Shown: positions 16,114-25,214, counted from the first letter of the stretch. The stretch is DNA of 55,127 nt from a virus (IMGVR_UViG_3300023179_004109:1-55127), one strand, 5' to 3'. Made by a program: numbers and translations. Notes: generated by a model not told the origin, from the sequence alone.

Positions 16114-17217
16114 ATGGCCAAAGCAAAAACAGGGGAAACACTCTCGAGTGTAATATCCAAATCAATAAACTCTAAGGACGGTTTTAATTTAGATAATTTT
16201 AAAAAATCTAAATTTCTAGACCAATCTGTTAAGTTTAAAAAACAAAGATGGGTTCCATTCTCTCCTGCATTACAGGAAGCATTAGGAATACCAGGAATAC
16301 CATTAGGTGGAGTAACATTACTTCGTGGCCATTCAAACACAGGAAAATCTACAACACTATCTGAAATAGCAGCTAATGCTCAACAGATGGGAGTACTACC
16401 TGTATACATCATTACTGAGATGAAACATGATTGGGATTTCCCAAGAAAGTTAGGATTTCAAATGGAAGAGGAAGTAGATGAAGAAACTGGAGAAGTTATT
16501 AACTACAAAGGATTCTTCATGTACGTAGATAGAGGTTCCTTAAATAGCATTGAGGATATGGCTGGATTTATAGCTGATCTTCTAAACGAACAAGCACAGG
16601 GTAAATTACCATACGATTTATTATTCTTAATTGATAGTATCGGTTCAATCCCATGTAAAATGAGTATAGAAGCTAACAACAACAATCCTCAATGGAATGC
16701 AGGCGCGTATAGTCAACAATTTGGTAATTTCATTAACCAAAGAATTACACTATCACGTAAAGAAACACAACCTTACACTAATACTATAGTAGCAGTAAAT
16801 AAAGTATGGGTATCACCAGCCGAAACTAGGTTCTCGCAACCTAAAATGAGAAATAAAGGTGGAGATACAATGTTCTATGATGCTTCATTAGTATTAACAT
16901 TTGGTAATATTACCAATTCAGGTGTAAGTAAAATTAAAGCTACTAAGAACGGAAAAGAAGTAGAATTCGCAACCCGAACTAAAGTAAGCTGCGATAAGAA
17001 TCACGTTACTGGAATCACTACTAAGTCAACTATAGTAATGACACCTCATGGATTTATAGAAGATGAACCTAAAGCTATTGACAAATACAAAAAAGAGCAT
17101 AGCAGTGAATGGTCATCAATTTTAGGAACCACAGGTGAAATCAAAATTGTAGAAGATAACTCAGAATGGGAAGAAGATAACAAAAATATTCCCGTAATAG
17201 GAGTAGAGGAAAACTAG
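16114..17217 (+). CDS. uvsX: UvsX/RecA-like recombinase
   Basis: The 367-residue product is the phage strand-exchange ATPase that forms filaments on single-stranded DNA. Walker A is GHSNTGKST (residues 72-80), the catalytic glutamate region is YIITEMKHDWDF and Walker B is LLFLIDSIGSIP. A KIKATKNGKEVEF segment followed by RTKVSCDKNHVTG corresponds to the C-terminal core of UvsX. The length is close to T4 UvsX (391). The ATG at 16114 follows AAGTT, the start context common in this window. It lies between the SSB and the exonuclease genes. Confidence 0.93.
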   Translation: MAKAKTGETLSSVISKSINSKDGFNLDNFKKSKFLDQSVKFKKQRWVPFSPALQEALGIPGIPLGGVTLLRGHSNTGKSTTLSEIAANAQQMGVLPVYIITEMKHDWDFPRKLGFQMEEEVDEETGEVINYKGFFMYVDRGSLNSIEDMAGFIADLLNEQAQGKLPYDLLFLIDSIGSIPCKMSIEANNNNPQWNAGAYSQQFGNFINQRITLSRKETQPYTNTIVAVNKVWVSPAETRFSQPKMRNKGGDTMFYDASLVLTFGNITNSGVSKIKATKNGKEVEFATRTKVSCDKNHVTGITTKSTIVMTPHGFIEDEPKAIDKYKKEHSSEWSSILGTTGEIKIVEDNSEWEEDNKNIPVIGVEEN

Positions 17218-17218
17218 T

Positions 17219-18244
17219 ATGAAAAACAAATATGCCAATATGTTGGCTAAGGTAAATAATGATCAACGCGGAGTCCAAGACTCCGTTTTGATTCTGGATG
17301 GCTTAAATACATTCTTAAGAGCATTTACTATGATCAACCACATTAACCCTGAAGGCCATCACGTTGGTGGTCTGACGGGTTTCTTAAAATCTTTAGGCTA
17401 CGCTATCAAAATGATAGACCCTACAAAAGTGATTATAGTATTTGATGGTGTTGGAGGTTCCAATAGCAAACGAAATTTATTCCCTAATTATAAAGCTAAT
17501 AGGAATACAAGCCGAATGACTAATTATGCTATCTTCTCTAGTAAAGAGGACGAGAGAGAAGCTATAAATAATCAAATGGCAAGATTAATAAATTATCTTC
17601 AATGTCTACCAGTATCTATGATCTGTGTAGATGGAATTGAAGCGGACGATACAATAGGATATCTAGTAGGTAAATTTGAGAAATTTAAATCTACTAAAGA
17701 AGTAGTAATAATGTCTGCTGATAAAGATTTCCTTCAATTAGTAAGTGATAAAGTAAAAGTATATTCACCTACTAAAAAGAAAATATATAAACCCTCTGAT
17801 GTACTAGAAGAATATAAAGTTAGCAGCATCAATTTCATTAACTATAAAGTATTAATGGGAGATGTCTCAGATAATATACCAGGTATAAATGGATTAGGAC
17901 CTAAAAAACTATTCAAAATGTTTCCTGAATTAGCAACAGATATACCATTGACAGTAGAAGGTATAATAAATAAAGCTACTAAGAATATAAATGAACATGA
18001 CTTATACGCTCGCATAATAGAAAGAAAACGCCAACTAGAAATTAACAATCAATTGATGAATCTAAAGACAATTCCTATATCACAAGGTAATGAGGAACAA
18101 ATTAAAGCTAGCTTCAACTCACAGTATAAATTAAATTCACATGCTTTTATGAGTATGTATACTGCTGATAAGTTAGGCGAAAGTATACCTAATACACCTA
18201 CTTGGTTAAATCAAGTATTTGGTTCTCTAGATTCTTCTAAATAA
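17219..18244 (+). CDS. 5'-3' exonuclease (T4 RNase H / FEN-like)
   Basis: A 341-residue PIN-type flap nuclease that removes RNA primers. The acidic active site is visible in order: ILDGLNTFLRAF, VIIVFDGVGGSNSKR, DGIEADDTIGYL, MSADKDFLQLV and MGDVSDNIPGINGLGPKKLF, the last being the helix-hairpin-helix region of 5'-3' exonucleases. The start codon follows the uvsX stop after one base (TAGTATG). Length and motif order match T4 rnh and PolA-type 5' nucleases. Confidence 0.92.
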   Translation: MKNKYANMLAKVNNDQRGVQDSVLILDGLNTFLRAFTMINHINPEGHHVGGLTGFLKSLGYAIKMIDPTKVIIVFDGVGGSNSKRNLFPNYKANRNTSRMTNYAIFSSKEDEREAINNQMARLINYLQCLPVSMICVDGIEADDTIGYLVGKFEKFKSTKEVVIMSADKDFLQLVSDKVKVYSPTKKKIYKPSDVLEEYKVSSINFINYKVLMGDVSDNIPGINGLGPKKLFKMFPELATDIPLTVEGIINKATKNINEHDLYARIIERKRQLEINNQLMNLKTIPISQGNEEQIKASFNSQYKLNSHAFMSMYTADKLGESIPNTPTWLNQVFGSLDSSK

Positions 18245-18264
18245 ATTTAAATAAAATAGGTTAT

Positions 18265-19641
18265 ATGGCTACATTAAATAAGCTTAATCAATACGGAAAC
18301 GCCTTCCAGATTAAAGTATTAGGCGCATTATTAACACAACGAGATTTCCTATTAAATATAGCAGATTCATTAGACAGTGAGTATTTCGAATCACAAGCAC
18401 ATAAATGGGTAATAGAATATATTATTAAATACTTCAGCCAATACCATACTTACCCTACAATAGAAACATTAGCGATTGAAATTAAAAAGATTGATAATGA
18501 AGTATTAAGAATATCACTTACAGATTCAATACGTGAAGCATATAAAATGTCTGATGTAAGTGATCTAGAATGGGTAGAGAAGGAATTTAGTGATTTCTGT
18601 AAGAACCAGCAAATGAAAAAAGCAATTATGACATCAGTAGACCTACTAAACTTAGGCGACTATGATGGAATTAGAGGCTTAATTAACGATGCTATGAAAG
18701 CAGGTGAAGAGAAAAATATAGGTCATATATATGAAACCGATGTTGAATCTAGATATAGAAAAGACGATAGAAACGTCATTCCATTCCCTTGGAAAACATT
18801 TAATGAATTAACACAAGGTGGATACGGTAAAGGAGATCTAGTATTACTATTCGGTAACCCAGGTGGAGGCAAATCATGGGGTGTAATTGCAATGGGAGCG
18901 TATGCCGCAGCATTAGGGTTCAACGTAGTACATTATACATTAGAACTATCAGAAGGATATGTAGGTAAACGTTATGATGCAGTATTCTCAGGTGTAGATG
19001 TAGATAAATTAGATAATCATCGCAACGATGTAAACGAAGCAATCGCTAAAATAAAAGGTAAAATCGTTATTAAAGAATATGCACCAAAACGAGCATCATT
19101 AGATACAATCGAAGCACATCTACAACAATTAGAACATCAAAACGAATTTAAACCCGATATGATCATTATTGACTATTTAGATCTATTAAGAACTAAAGGT
19201 AGAAAAGAACGTAAAGATGAAATCGATGACGTTTATACTGATGCTAAAGGAATGGCTAAAGAATTAGGAATACCTGTAGTATCACCATCACAAGCAAATA
19301 GAACAGGCGCAGATAAGGACATACTTCAAGCGGAAAATGCGGCTGGCTCATACGATAAAATAATGATTGGAGATATCATTATATCGCTTGCACGTGGCAG
19401 AAAAGATAAGGTAAATGGTACTGGTAATTGGCACTTCATTAAAAATAGATACGGCGCTGATGGATTAACATTCGGCTCTCACATCAACACAGCCAACGGC
19501 TACATAGACATAAATGAACAACCTAGGGATGATGAAGAACAAGATAATAAACAAACTAAAGCATCTAGTTATTCAGACGTAGGAGTAGAAGATCGTTACG
19601 TTCTTCGAAGCAAGTTCATGAAATTAGAAAATGAAGCATAG
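18265..19641 (+). CDS. Replicative DNA helicase (DnaB / T4 gp41-like)
   Basis: This 458-residue protein is a hexameric replicative helicase of the DnaB family. It has a helical N-terminal domain (residues 1-150), Walker A GNPGGGKS (197-204), an ELSEGYVGKRYDA segment (H1a/H2 region), Walker B MIIIDYLDLLR and a SQANRTGA loop followed by KDKVNGTGNWHFIKNRYGADG, the arginine-finger/DNA-loop end. No primase domain is fused. It follows the nuclease gene and closes the replication block before the nucleotide-metabolism genes. Confidence 0.93.
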   Translation: MATLNKLNQYGNAFQIKVLGALLTQRDFLLNIADSLDSEYFESQAHKWVIEYIIKYFSQYHTYPTIETLAIEIKKIDNEVLRISLTDSIREAYKMSDVSDLEWVEKEFSDFCKNQQMKKAIMTSVDLLNLGDYDGIRGLINDAMKAGEEKNIGHIYETDVESRYRKDDRNVIPFPWKTFNELTQGGYGKGDLVLLFGNPGGGKSWGVIAMGAYAAALGFNVVHYTLELSEGYVGKRYDAVFSGVDVDKLDNHRNDVNEAIAKIKGKIVIKEYAPKRASLDTIEAHLQQLEHQNEFKPDMIIIDYLDLLRTKGRKERKDEIDDVYTDAKGMAKELGIPVVSPSQANRTGADKDILQAENAAGSYDKIMIGDIIISLARGRKDKVNGTGNWHFIKNRYGADGLTFGSHINTANGYIDINEQPRDDEEQDNKQTKASSYSDVGVEDRYVLRSKFMKLENEA

Positions 19642-19648
19642 TATATAC

Positions 19649-19656
19649 TATATTTA
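19649..19656 (+). promoter_or_regulatory. TATATTTA promoter element before thioredoxin/RNR genes
   Basis: An exact TATATTTA lies 21 bases before the thioredoxin ATG and just after the helicase stop. It probably starts the thioredoxin-nrdB-nrdA unit. No TTTG box is visible at the usual distance. Confidence 0.5.
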
Positions 19657-19677
19657 TAACTACAACAATTAAATTTA

Positions 19678-19935
19678 ATGATAACAGTAAAAAGATTTAC
19701 AAGTACATGGTGCCAGCCTTGTAAGCAGCTTTCCCCAATTATAGGACAAATACAATCAGAAATGTCAAATGTGGATTTTCAAACCATAGACGTAGATGCT
19801 AGCCCGGACCTAGTAATGAAATATAATGTAACTTCAATCCCCGCTTTAATATTTGAGAAGGATGGGCAAGAAGTAAAGCGTATCTTAGGTATGCAATCAA
19901 GATCAACATTAATTTCAATTTTAAACTCACTTTAA
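19678..19935 (+). CDS. Thioredoxin / glutaredoxin-like reductant (NrdC-like)
   Basis: An 85-residue thioredoxin-fold protein with the redox site WCQPC at residues 11-15 and a cis-proline segment (VTSIPALIFEKDG). It is shorter than bacterial thioredoxin (about 108) but similar in size to phage glutaredoxin/thioredoxins. It overlaps the nrdB start by one base, and it probably regenerates the C-terminal cysteine pair of the ribonucleotide reductase encoded next. Confidence 0.92.
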   Translation: MITVKRFTSTWCQPCKQLSPIIGQIQSEMSNVDFQTIDVDASPDLVMKYNVTSIPALIFEKDGQEVKRILGMQSRSTLISILNSL

Positions 19936-20885
19936 TGATTACAGAACCACGTTTATTCTACAAACCATTTGAATATCAAGAAGCATTTAATTTCTATAAA
20001 GACCAACATAGAGTACATTGGTTAGCTGATGAAGTTCCATTAGCATCTGATCTAAACGATTGGAAACAAAAACTAACCGAATCCGAAAAGAACTTAATCG
20101 GTAATATCTTAAAATCATTCGCTCAAACAGAAGTACACGTAAACGATTATTGGTCTACTAAAGTATCATTATGGTTTCCAAAACCAGAGATACAAGCAAT
20201 GGCTCGTGTATTTGCTGATTTTGAAAGTATACATGCTGAAGCATACGCTCGTTTAAATGAAGAATTAGGGTTAGATGACTTTGAAGCGTTTATGGAAGAC
20301 GAATCATCAAAAGCAAAAATTGATCGCTTACTAGAAGTAACAAGCGATAACATAGCAGAACAAGCATTATCACTAGCTATATTCTCAGCATTTACTGAAG
20401 GTGTAAATTTATTCTCTTCATTCGCTATATTAATGTCTTTTCAATTAAGAAACTTAATGAAAGGAACAGGACAAATAGTAGAGTGGAGTGTTAGAGATGA
20501 ATCATTACATTCAAGAGCAGGATGTTGGTTATTTAATAAGTTATTAGAAGAACAACCTGAACTTAATACATCCGAAATGAGAGATAATGTTATTGAAGCA
20601 TGTAACATATCAGTTCAATTAGAATTTGACTTCATTGATAAAGCATTTGAAATGGGTGCTGTTGAAGGATTAAATGTAGATCAATTAAAGAACTTCATTA
20701 AAGCTAGAGCAAACGAAAAAATGATCGAATTAGGTTATAATGCAATCTACAACGACATTGATCCTAATCTATTAAAACAAATGGATTGGTTCGGTCATCT
20801 AACAAGTGGTAAAACACATCAAGACTTCTTTGCGGGTCGCGTAACAAATTATTCCAAATCAGCTGCTGATTGGTCTGACCTTTAA
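19935..20885 (+). CDS. nrdB: Ribonucleotide reductase class I beta subunit
   Basis: This 316-residue radical-generating subunit has the ferritin-like diiron site. Ligands read as Glu66, Glu97, His100, Glu155, Glu189 and His192, with a radical tyrosine at Tyr104 (ESIHAEAY). The first ligand is Glu where E. coli NrdB has Asp; the spacing of 31 residues to the second ligand is conserved. The C-terminus (SKSAADWSDL) would dock on the alpha subunit. It is coupled to the thioredoxin gene and followed 15 bases later by nrdA. Order beta before alpha is the reverse of E. coli. Confidence 0.94.
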   Translation: MITEPRLFYKPFEYQEAFNFYKDQHRVHWLADEVPLASDLNDWKQKLTESEKNLIGNILKSFAQTEVHVNDYWSTKVSLWFPKPEIQAMARVFADFESIHAEAYARLNEELGLDDFEAFMEDESSKAKIDRLLEVTSDNIAEQALSLAIFSAFTEGVNLFSSFAILMSFQLRNLMKGTGQIVEWSVRDESLHSRAGCWLFNKLLEEQPELNTSEMRDNVIEACNISVQLEFDFIDKAFEMGAVEGLNVDQLKNFIKARANEKMIELGYNAIYNDIDPNLLKQMDWFGHLTSGKTHQDFFAGRVTNYSKSAADWSDL

Positions 20886-20900
20886 AAATTAAAACATAAG

Positions 20901-22625
20901 ATGAGCATACAAGTAGATACCAGTACCTGGGTAAAAGGTAAAGACTTTCCAATTTGGATGGACGAAATAGCAGTAAGTATGATTTCAAAAGGGTATTTAA
21001 TGCCTGATGAAAACGTATTTGACGCCTATAAAAGAGTAAGTAAAGCAGCATCACGCAGATTAAGACGCAAAGATCTACAACCATTCTTCAACGAAGCAAT
21101 AGTAAAAAATTGGCTATGTTTAGCATCACCAGTACTATCAAATTTAGGTACTGAACGTGGAATGCCAATTTCATGTTTTGGAATTGACGTTGGTGATTCT
21201 ATTGAAGGAATTGCTGATGCAAATTCAGAATTAATGAGATTATCATCTCAAGGTGGTGGAGTGGGAATTGGAGTATCTCGTATCAGAGGTAGAGGTAAAC
21301 ATATTAGAGATAATGGCACCTCAGAAGGTGTAGTTCCATGGTGTAAAATATATGACTCAACTATCCTAGCAACCAATCAAGGTTCAGTTAGAAGAGGAGC
21401 AGCATCAGTTAATTTATCTATTAATCATCCTGACATTGAAGAATTCCTAGGAATCCGTAGACCAAAAGGTGATGTTAATCGTCAATGTTTAAACTTACAC
21501 CAATGTGTAGTAATTGATGACGCATTCATGGATAAATTAGATAATAAAGACGAACGCTCAATGCGTTTATGGGGCGAAATATTAAAAACACGTCTTGAAA
21601 CAGGTGAACCTTATATCATGTTTGAAGATAACGTTAATAAAGCTAATCCTGAAGGATATAAAAAACTAAATCTACACGTTTCAATGACAAACATATGTAG
21701 TGAGATTTCACTATACACAGATGAATTACATTCATTCATATGTTGCCTATCATCATTGAATCTAGCACGTTGGGATGAATGGAAAGGTTATAAGTTTGAA
21801 AATGGAATGACACTACCAGAACTAACATGTTGGTTTCTAGAAGGTGTACTACAAGAATTCATTGATAGGGCTAAGAATATTAAGTTCATGGAAAACACAG
21901 TTCGCTCAGCATCTAAAGGTAGAGCAATTGGAATTGGCGTTTTAGGATGGCATACATTACTACAATCAAAGAATTTACCATTTGTAGGAATACAAGCATC
22001 ATCGTTAACAAGAATCATTTCTGAGTTTATTGAGACAGAAGCATTAAAAGCATCTAGAGATCAAGCTGAACTATACGGCGAACCAGAATGGTGTAAAGGT
22101 ACTGGATTGAGACATTCACATCATTTAGCGATTGCTCCAACAGTATCAAACGCTCACATTTCAGGTGGTGTATCTCCATCAATTGAACCTATTCCTGCTA
22201 ACGTATATAATCTTAAAACCGCTAAAGGAGTATTCATCAAACGAAATAAAATACTAGAAACGTTACTAGAGAGTAAGGGATATAACATTGATAGCGTTTG
22301 GGATCAAATCTTAAAAGATCAAGGATCAGTAATCAACGTTCCTAGCTATATCCTAACAGATGAAGAAAAATCAGTATTCTTAACGTTTAAGGAAATTAAT
22401 CAATTAGAAATAGTAAAACAAAACGCTATTAGACAAGAATACATTGATCAAGCTATATCATTAAACTTATGCTTTGATCCTAATGATACACCAAAATGGA
22501 TATCTCAGGTACATAAAGAAGCACATAAAGCAGGAATTAAAACATTATACTACCTGCGTACTGAATCAGTATTAAGAGGAGATAACTTACAAAGACTATC
22601 AGAGTGTGTATCTTGTGAGGGATAG
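20901..22625 (+). CDS. nrdA: Ribonucleotide reductase class I alpha subunit
   Basis: This 574-residue catalytic subunit reduces ribonucleoside diphosphates. Active-site elements are present: Cys92 (SCFGIDVGDS), Asn264-Cys266-Glu268 (NICSE), a partner cysteine at Cys281 or Cys282 (CCLSSLNL), the radical-transfer pair Tyr550-Tyr551 and a C-terminal CVSC (569-572) for reduction by thioredoxin. The protein is about 190 residues shorter than E. coli NrdA and starts directly in the ten-helix region, so the N-terminal ATP-cone for dATP feedback is absent. Loss of that brake is common in viral and some bacterial reductases and favours high dNTP production. Confidence 0.94.
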   Translation: MSIQVDTSTWVKGKDFPIWMDEIAVSMISKGYLMPDENVFDAYKRVSKAASRRLRRKDLQPFFNEAIVKNWLCLASPVLSNLGTERGMPISCFGIDVGDSIEGIADANSELMRLSSQGGGVGIGVSRIRGRGKHIRDNGTSEGVVPWCKIYDSTILATNQGSVRRGAASVNLSINHPDIEEFLGIRRPKGDVNRQCLNLHQCVVIDDAFMDKLDNKDERSMRLWGEILKTRLETGEPYIMFEDNVNKANPEGYKKLNLHVSMTNICSEISLYTDELHSFICCLSSLNLARWDEWKGYKFENGMTLPELTCWFLEGVLQEFIDRAKNIKFMENTVRSASKGRAIGIGVLGWHTLLQSKNLPFVGIQASSLTRIISEFIETEALKASRDQAELYGEPEWCKGTGLRHSHHLAIAPTVSNAHISGGVSPSIEPIPANVYNLKTAKGVFIKRNKILETLLESKGYNIDSVWDQILKDQGSVINVPSYILTDEEKSVFLTFKEINQLEIVKQNAIRQEYIDQAISLNLCFDPNDTPKWISQVHKEAHKAGIKTLYYLRTESVLRGDNLQRLSECVSCEG

Positions 22626-22640
22626 GCAAAATAAAAATCT

Positions 22641-22648
22641 TATATTTA
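22641..22648 (+). promoter_or_regulatory. TATATTTA promoter element 4 bases from a start codon
   Basis: An exact TATATTTA is separated from the ATG at 22653 by only four bases (CACT). If this acts as a -7 box, transcription would start at or inside the ATG, giving a leaderless mRNA. A TTG at 22613-22615 is 25 bases upstream, somewhat too far for the consensus. Confidence 0.5.
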
Positions 22649-22652
22649 CACT

Positions 22653-22814
22653 ATGGATTTAGAGCAAATAAAAATAGAAGCAGAAAAAATAAAGGAGCTA
22701 GATTTAAAATCAATACCTCCTGAAAAAGTAGATGAACTAATAGAAAAACTACTTGGAATGCTAGATACTACAGAACAACACCTATCACAACTTAAAATAG
22801 ACGATCATGAATAA
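22653..22814 (+). CDS. Small acidic helical protein (53 aa)
   Basis: This short gene starts with ATG four bases after a promoter element and ends in TAA at 22812-22814, overlapping the next start by eight bases. The product (MDLEQIKIEAEKIKELDLKS, then a PPEKVDELIEKLLGML helix) is highly charged and looks like a two-helix coiled coil. The overlap with the next gene and codon use like its neighbours support it as real. I do not recognise a family. Confidence 0.65.
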   Translation: MDLEQIKIEAEKIKELDLKSIPPEKVDELIEKLLGMLDTTEQHLSQLKIDDHE

Positions 22815-23013
22815 TACATTAGAAAGTATAATACATATTTTAGGTCTATCAATGATAATAATTGCATTGTTAGGATTCCCATTAATGATCTTATGGAATT
22901 GGCTAATGCCAACAATATTTGGACTCCCTGAAATTGGGTTCTGGCAAGCAATTGGACTTAATTTACTATCAGTAATATTAATTAAACCAACAATTAAAAT
23001 AAATAAAAACTAA
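22807..23013 (+). CDS. Small two-helix membrane protein
   Basis: The 68-residue product has two hydrophobic stretches, about residues 8-30 and 44-62, joined by a short loop containing PTIFGLPEIGFWQAIG, and ends with a basic tail KPTIKINKN. This layout suggests a two-pass inner-membrane protein. Similar short FGLPEI-FWQA proteins are, to my recollection, frequent in phages of Bacteroidota, but I know no proven function. A holin is possible but nothing lytic is nearby. Confidence 0.7.
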   Translation: MNNTLESIIHILGLSMIIIALLGFPLMILWNWLMPTIFGLPEIGFWQAIGLNLLSVILIKPTIKINKN

Positions 23014-23017
23014 AGTT

Positions 23018-23686
23018 ATGAAAAAAGGTTATGCAGCACTAGTTATCTTATTACTAACACTACTTAGTTGTAGAAAAAGTAATGACCCGTATCCATTTGC
23101 AAATAGCAAACGAACTAAATTAGTAATGAATTATCCAAGAGATAACAATGGATACTACAGAGTACCAATTGATTCTTCAACTAATACAAATAGATTCGCT
23201 ATATATGCAGAAGCTGCTAAACTAATTCCATTCTACTGGTATAATAATGTATCAGTAATGTCTGTTAAATTTGATTGTAATACATACTATCTATTAGGAT
23301 CATTAAGTGATACATTAGTAGTACATATTCCATTATACAGTCCATTTAGAAGTCTATATAGTAGTCCTTACTTCACTACACCAATACCTGTTAAAAATAA
23401 AACCGTCGTATTAAGTCAATATGCAAATAGCATTGTAGAAATAGTACAAGAAACAAGCATATACCTTAAAGAATATTATTCAGGTAATTCATACAAACCA
23501 GCAGATGAATATAAACCAGAAGAGGGAATGTATTGGAGCAAACGTATCGTAGGACCTATACCAGGATACTTTAAAGGAGATACAATAACAATATACTCTC
23601 AAACAGAGTGGGATGCTGGAAATTATACTTATGAGCATCCAAATGAAACAACTAAAATAGATAGCGTAAAAATAATCTTTAAATAA
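23018..23686 (+). CDS. Phage-encoded lipoprotein
   Basis: The 222-residue product begins MKKGYAALVILLLTLLSC: a basic start, a hydrophobic core and a lipobox with Cys18 as the lipidation site. The mature part (RKSNDPYPF...) is polar and beta-rich, with a PVKNKTVVLSQYANSIVE segment and a Thr/Asp-rich end. It should be exported and anchored in the cell envelope after acylation. In other phages such envelope lipoproteins block receptors or DNA entry of competing phages (for example T5 Llp), a possible role here. It lies between a membrane protein and the queD gene. No homologous family is recognised. Confidence 0.8.
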   Translation: MKKGYAALVILLLTLLSCRKSNDPYPFANSKRTKLVMNYPRDNNGYYRVPIDSSTNTNRFAIYAEAAKLIPFYWYNNVSVMSVKFDCNTYYLLGSLSDTLVVHIPLYSPFRSLYSSPYFTTPIPVKNKTVVLSQYANSIVEIVQETSIYLKEYYSGNSYKPADEYKPEEGMYWSKRIVGPIPGYFKGDTITIYSQTEWDAGNYTYEHPNETTKIDSVKIIFK

Positions 23687-23687
23687 T

Positions 23688-24152
23688 ATGAGTAAATTTC
23701 AATCAACAAAATTATTCGACGGATTCAGTTGTGTATTCCGTCAATGGAAAGCAGAGGGTACACATTGTCGTTTTCTCCATGGATATGGAATATCATTTAG
23801 AGTATGGTTTGAGGGTGAATTAGACGAACGCAATTGGGTTTGGGACTTTGGAGGCATGAAACGCGCTAAAGGAACTATAGATGGAATGAATCCTAAAGCA
23901 TGGATGGATTATATGTTTGATCATACAACTATAGTAGCAGAAGATGATCCAGGATTAGCTGGATTTAAAACAATGGATCAAATAGGTATAATTCAATTAA
24001 GAATAATTCCAGCAGTTGGGGCAGAACAATTTGCAAAATATATCTTTGAAAAACTAAATACGTTCATTCAAGAAGAAACAGAAGATAGAGTTAAAATAGT
24101 AAGAGTAGAATTTATGGAGCATGCTAAAAATACAGCAATATATGAAAATTAG
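23688..24152 (+). CDS. queD: 6-carboxy-tetrahydropterin synthase (QueD-like)
   Basis: A 154-residue member of the pyruvoyl-tetrahydropterin synthase family, second step of preQ0 synthesis after FolE. The active-site region reads GTHCRFLHGYGISFRVWFEG: the catalytic Cys and a zinc His are present, but the usual HGH is HGY, a variant also found in other QueD-like proteins. A WVWDFGGMKRA strand and FDHTTIVAEDDPGL (Asp-His catalytic pair) follow, and the end VRVEFMEHAKNTAIYE supplies the substrate-binding Glu. It overlaps the DpdA-like gene by about 10 bases. Neighbours encode the rest of the pathway. Confidence 0.88.
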   Translation: MSKFQSTKLFDGFSCVFRQWKAEGTHCRFLHGYGISFRVWFEGELDERNWVWDFGGMKRAKGTIDGMNPKAWMDYMFDHTTIVAEDDPGLAGFKTMDQIGIIQLRIIPAVGAEQFAKYIFEKLNTFIQEETEDRVKIVRVEFMEHAKNTAIYEN

Positions 24153-24927
24153 TCACGAGCTTCCCTTATGCTTCATGCACCACAGTACTAAATGGAATGA
24201 TTATGAATACTGTCTTCCCCATCTAGTAGATGAATATGACCAATATAGAATACATTTTCAGGTAGCTCGTATCCACAAACGTTTCATTATAATGGATAAT
24301 GGATTATTTGAAGGAGTAAAACATACACAAAAAGATCTACTATCTAAGATAAATCTAGTAAGACCAAACATATTCATAGTACCAGATGCTTGGAATGATT
24401 CAACTCAAACAATAGTAAATGCTAAAAGTTGGATGAAAAATAACAGAGCTAAAATATCAGATGAAATTGAATTAATGGCGGTATTACAAGGCGCTACATT
24501 AGCTGAACTATTAACAACATATCAAACACTAGTAGATCTAGGATATAAACATATAGCATTCAATCATTCTAGTATAGCATATCAAGATATGTATCCTAAC
24601 ATTGATCCTCTTAAAGCATCAATGTATGGCAGAATGGAATTGATTAGAAAACTAGTAGAAATGAAAACTATAGTTAAATCAAGTTATCATCATTTACTAG
24701 GATGCTCATTACCACAAGAGTTTATGGCATATAAGGACTATAAATTCATTAAATCAGTAGATACATCTAATCCTATCCTAGTAGGAGCTGAAGGTAAACG
24801 CTACACAGATAGCGGTTTAAATTGGAAACCAAAAGAAAAGCTAGAATATTACTTTGAGAAAGATTTGAGTGAGCAAAAAGAAGATATTATATTTAACGTG
24901 CAAAAATTTAAACAATTTATAAAATAA
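24142..24927 (+). CDS. dpdA: TGT-like 7-deazaguanine transferase (DpdA-like)
   Basis: The 261-residue protein (start at 24142; an in-frame ATG at 24121 would add seven residues) follows the tRNA-guanine transglycosylase barrel: Asp52 in FIIMDNGLFEG aligns with the general-acid region (TDSGGFQ in TGT), VPDAWND is at 80-86, VLQGATLAELL at 114-124, LLGCSLPQEF at 185-194, and SVDTSNP at 205-211 matches the nucleophile region GIDMFDCVxPTR. The C-terminal zinc-binding site of tRNA TGT is missing. TGT paralogues of this kind beside que genes (DpdA) swap guanine for a 7-deazaguanine in DNA. Its place between queD and queC supports this. Assignment is by motif reading only. Confidence 0.78.
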   Translation: MKISHELPLCFMHHSTKWNDYEYCLPHLVDEYDQYRIHFQVARIHKRFIIMDNGLFEGVKHTQKDLLSKINLVRPNIFIVPDAWNDSTQTIVNAKSWMKNNRAKISDEIELMAVLQGATLAELLTTYQTLVDLGYKHIAFNHSSIAYQDMYPNIDPLKASMYGRMELIRKLVEMKTIVKSSYHHLLGCSLPQEFMAYKDYKFIKSVDTSNPILVGAEGKRYTDSGLNWKPKEKLEYYFEKDLSEQKEDIIFNVQKFKQFIK

Positions 24928-24932
24928 AAGTT

Positions 24933-25211
24933 ATGGAAGAAATGATATCATTATTTGATTATTTAGGTTATGCAGCAGGACATGAATTAGGACAAAACGT
25001 AGCTGATTATGCTAAAATTAGAAAAGTAATAGGTGGAGTACGCTCTGTATCTAACCATAAATATAAAGGACCAGTTATGCTATATACTAGGGAATTTATA
25101 GATGAATATTTCGCAGTAGAAAAATTATTTAACGGTAAAGATTATACAGAGATTAACACCGAATTAAAAGAAGATAGTTTTAAAGTAGCAGAAACAAATA
25201 TAGTATTTTAA
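24933..25211 (+). CDS. Hypothetical protein in the deazaguanine locus
   Basis: A 92-residue soluble protein with a helical start (MEEMISLFDYLGYAAGHELG, then QNVADYAKIRKV) and a strand-rich second half (GPVMLYTREFIDEYF). It has an AGTTATG start, lies 5 bases after the DpdA-like gene and comes before the structured leader of queC. I do not recognise the family. Its location suggests a link with DNA modification, but nothing in the sequence proves it. Confidence 0.72.
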   Translation: MEEMISLFDYLGYAAGHELGQNVADYAKIRKVIGGVRSVSNHKYKGPVMLYTREFIDEYFAVEKLFNGKDYTEINTELKEDSFKVAETNIVF

Positions 25212-25214
25212 TAA

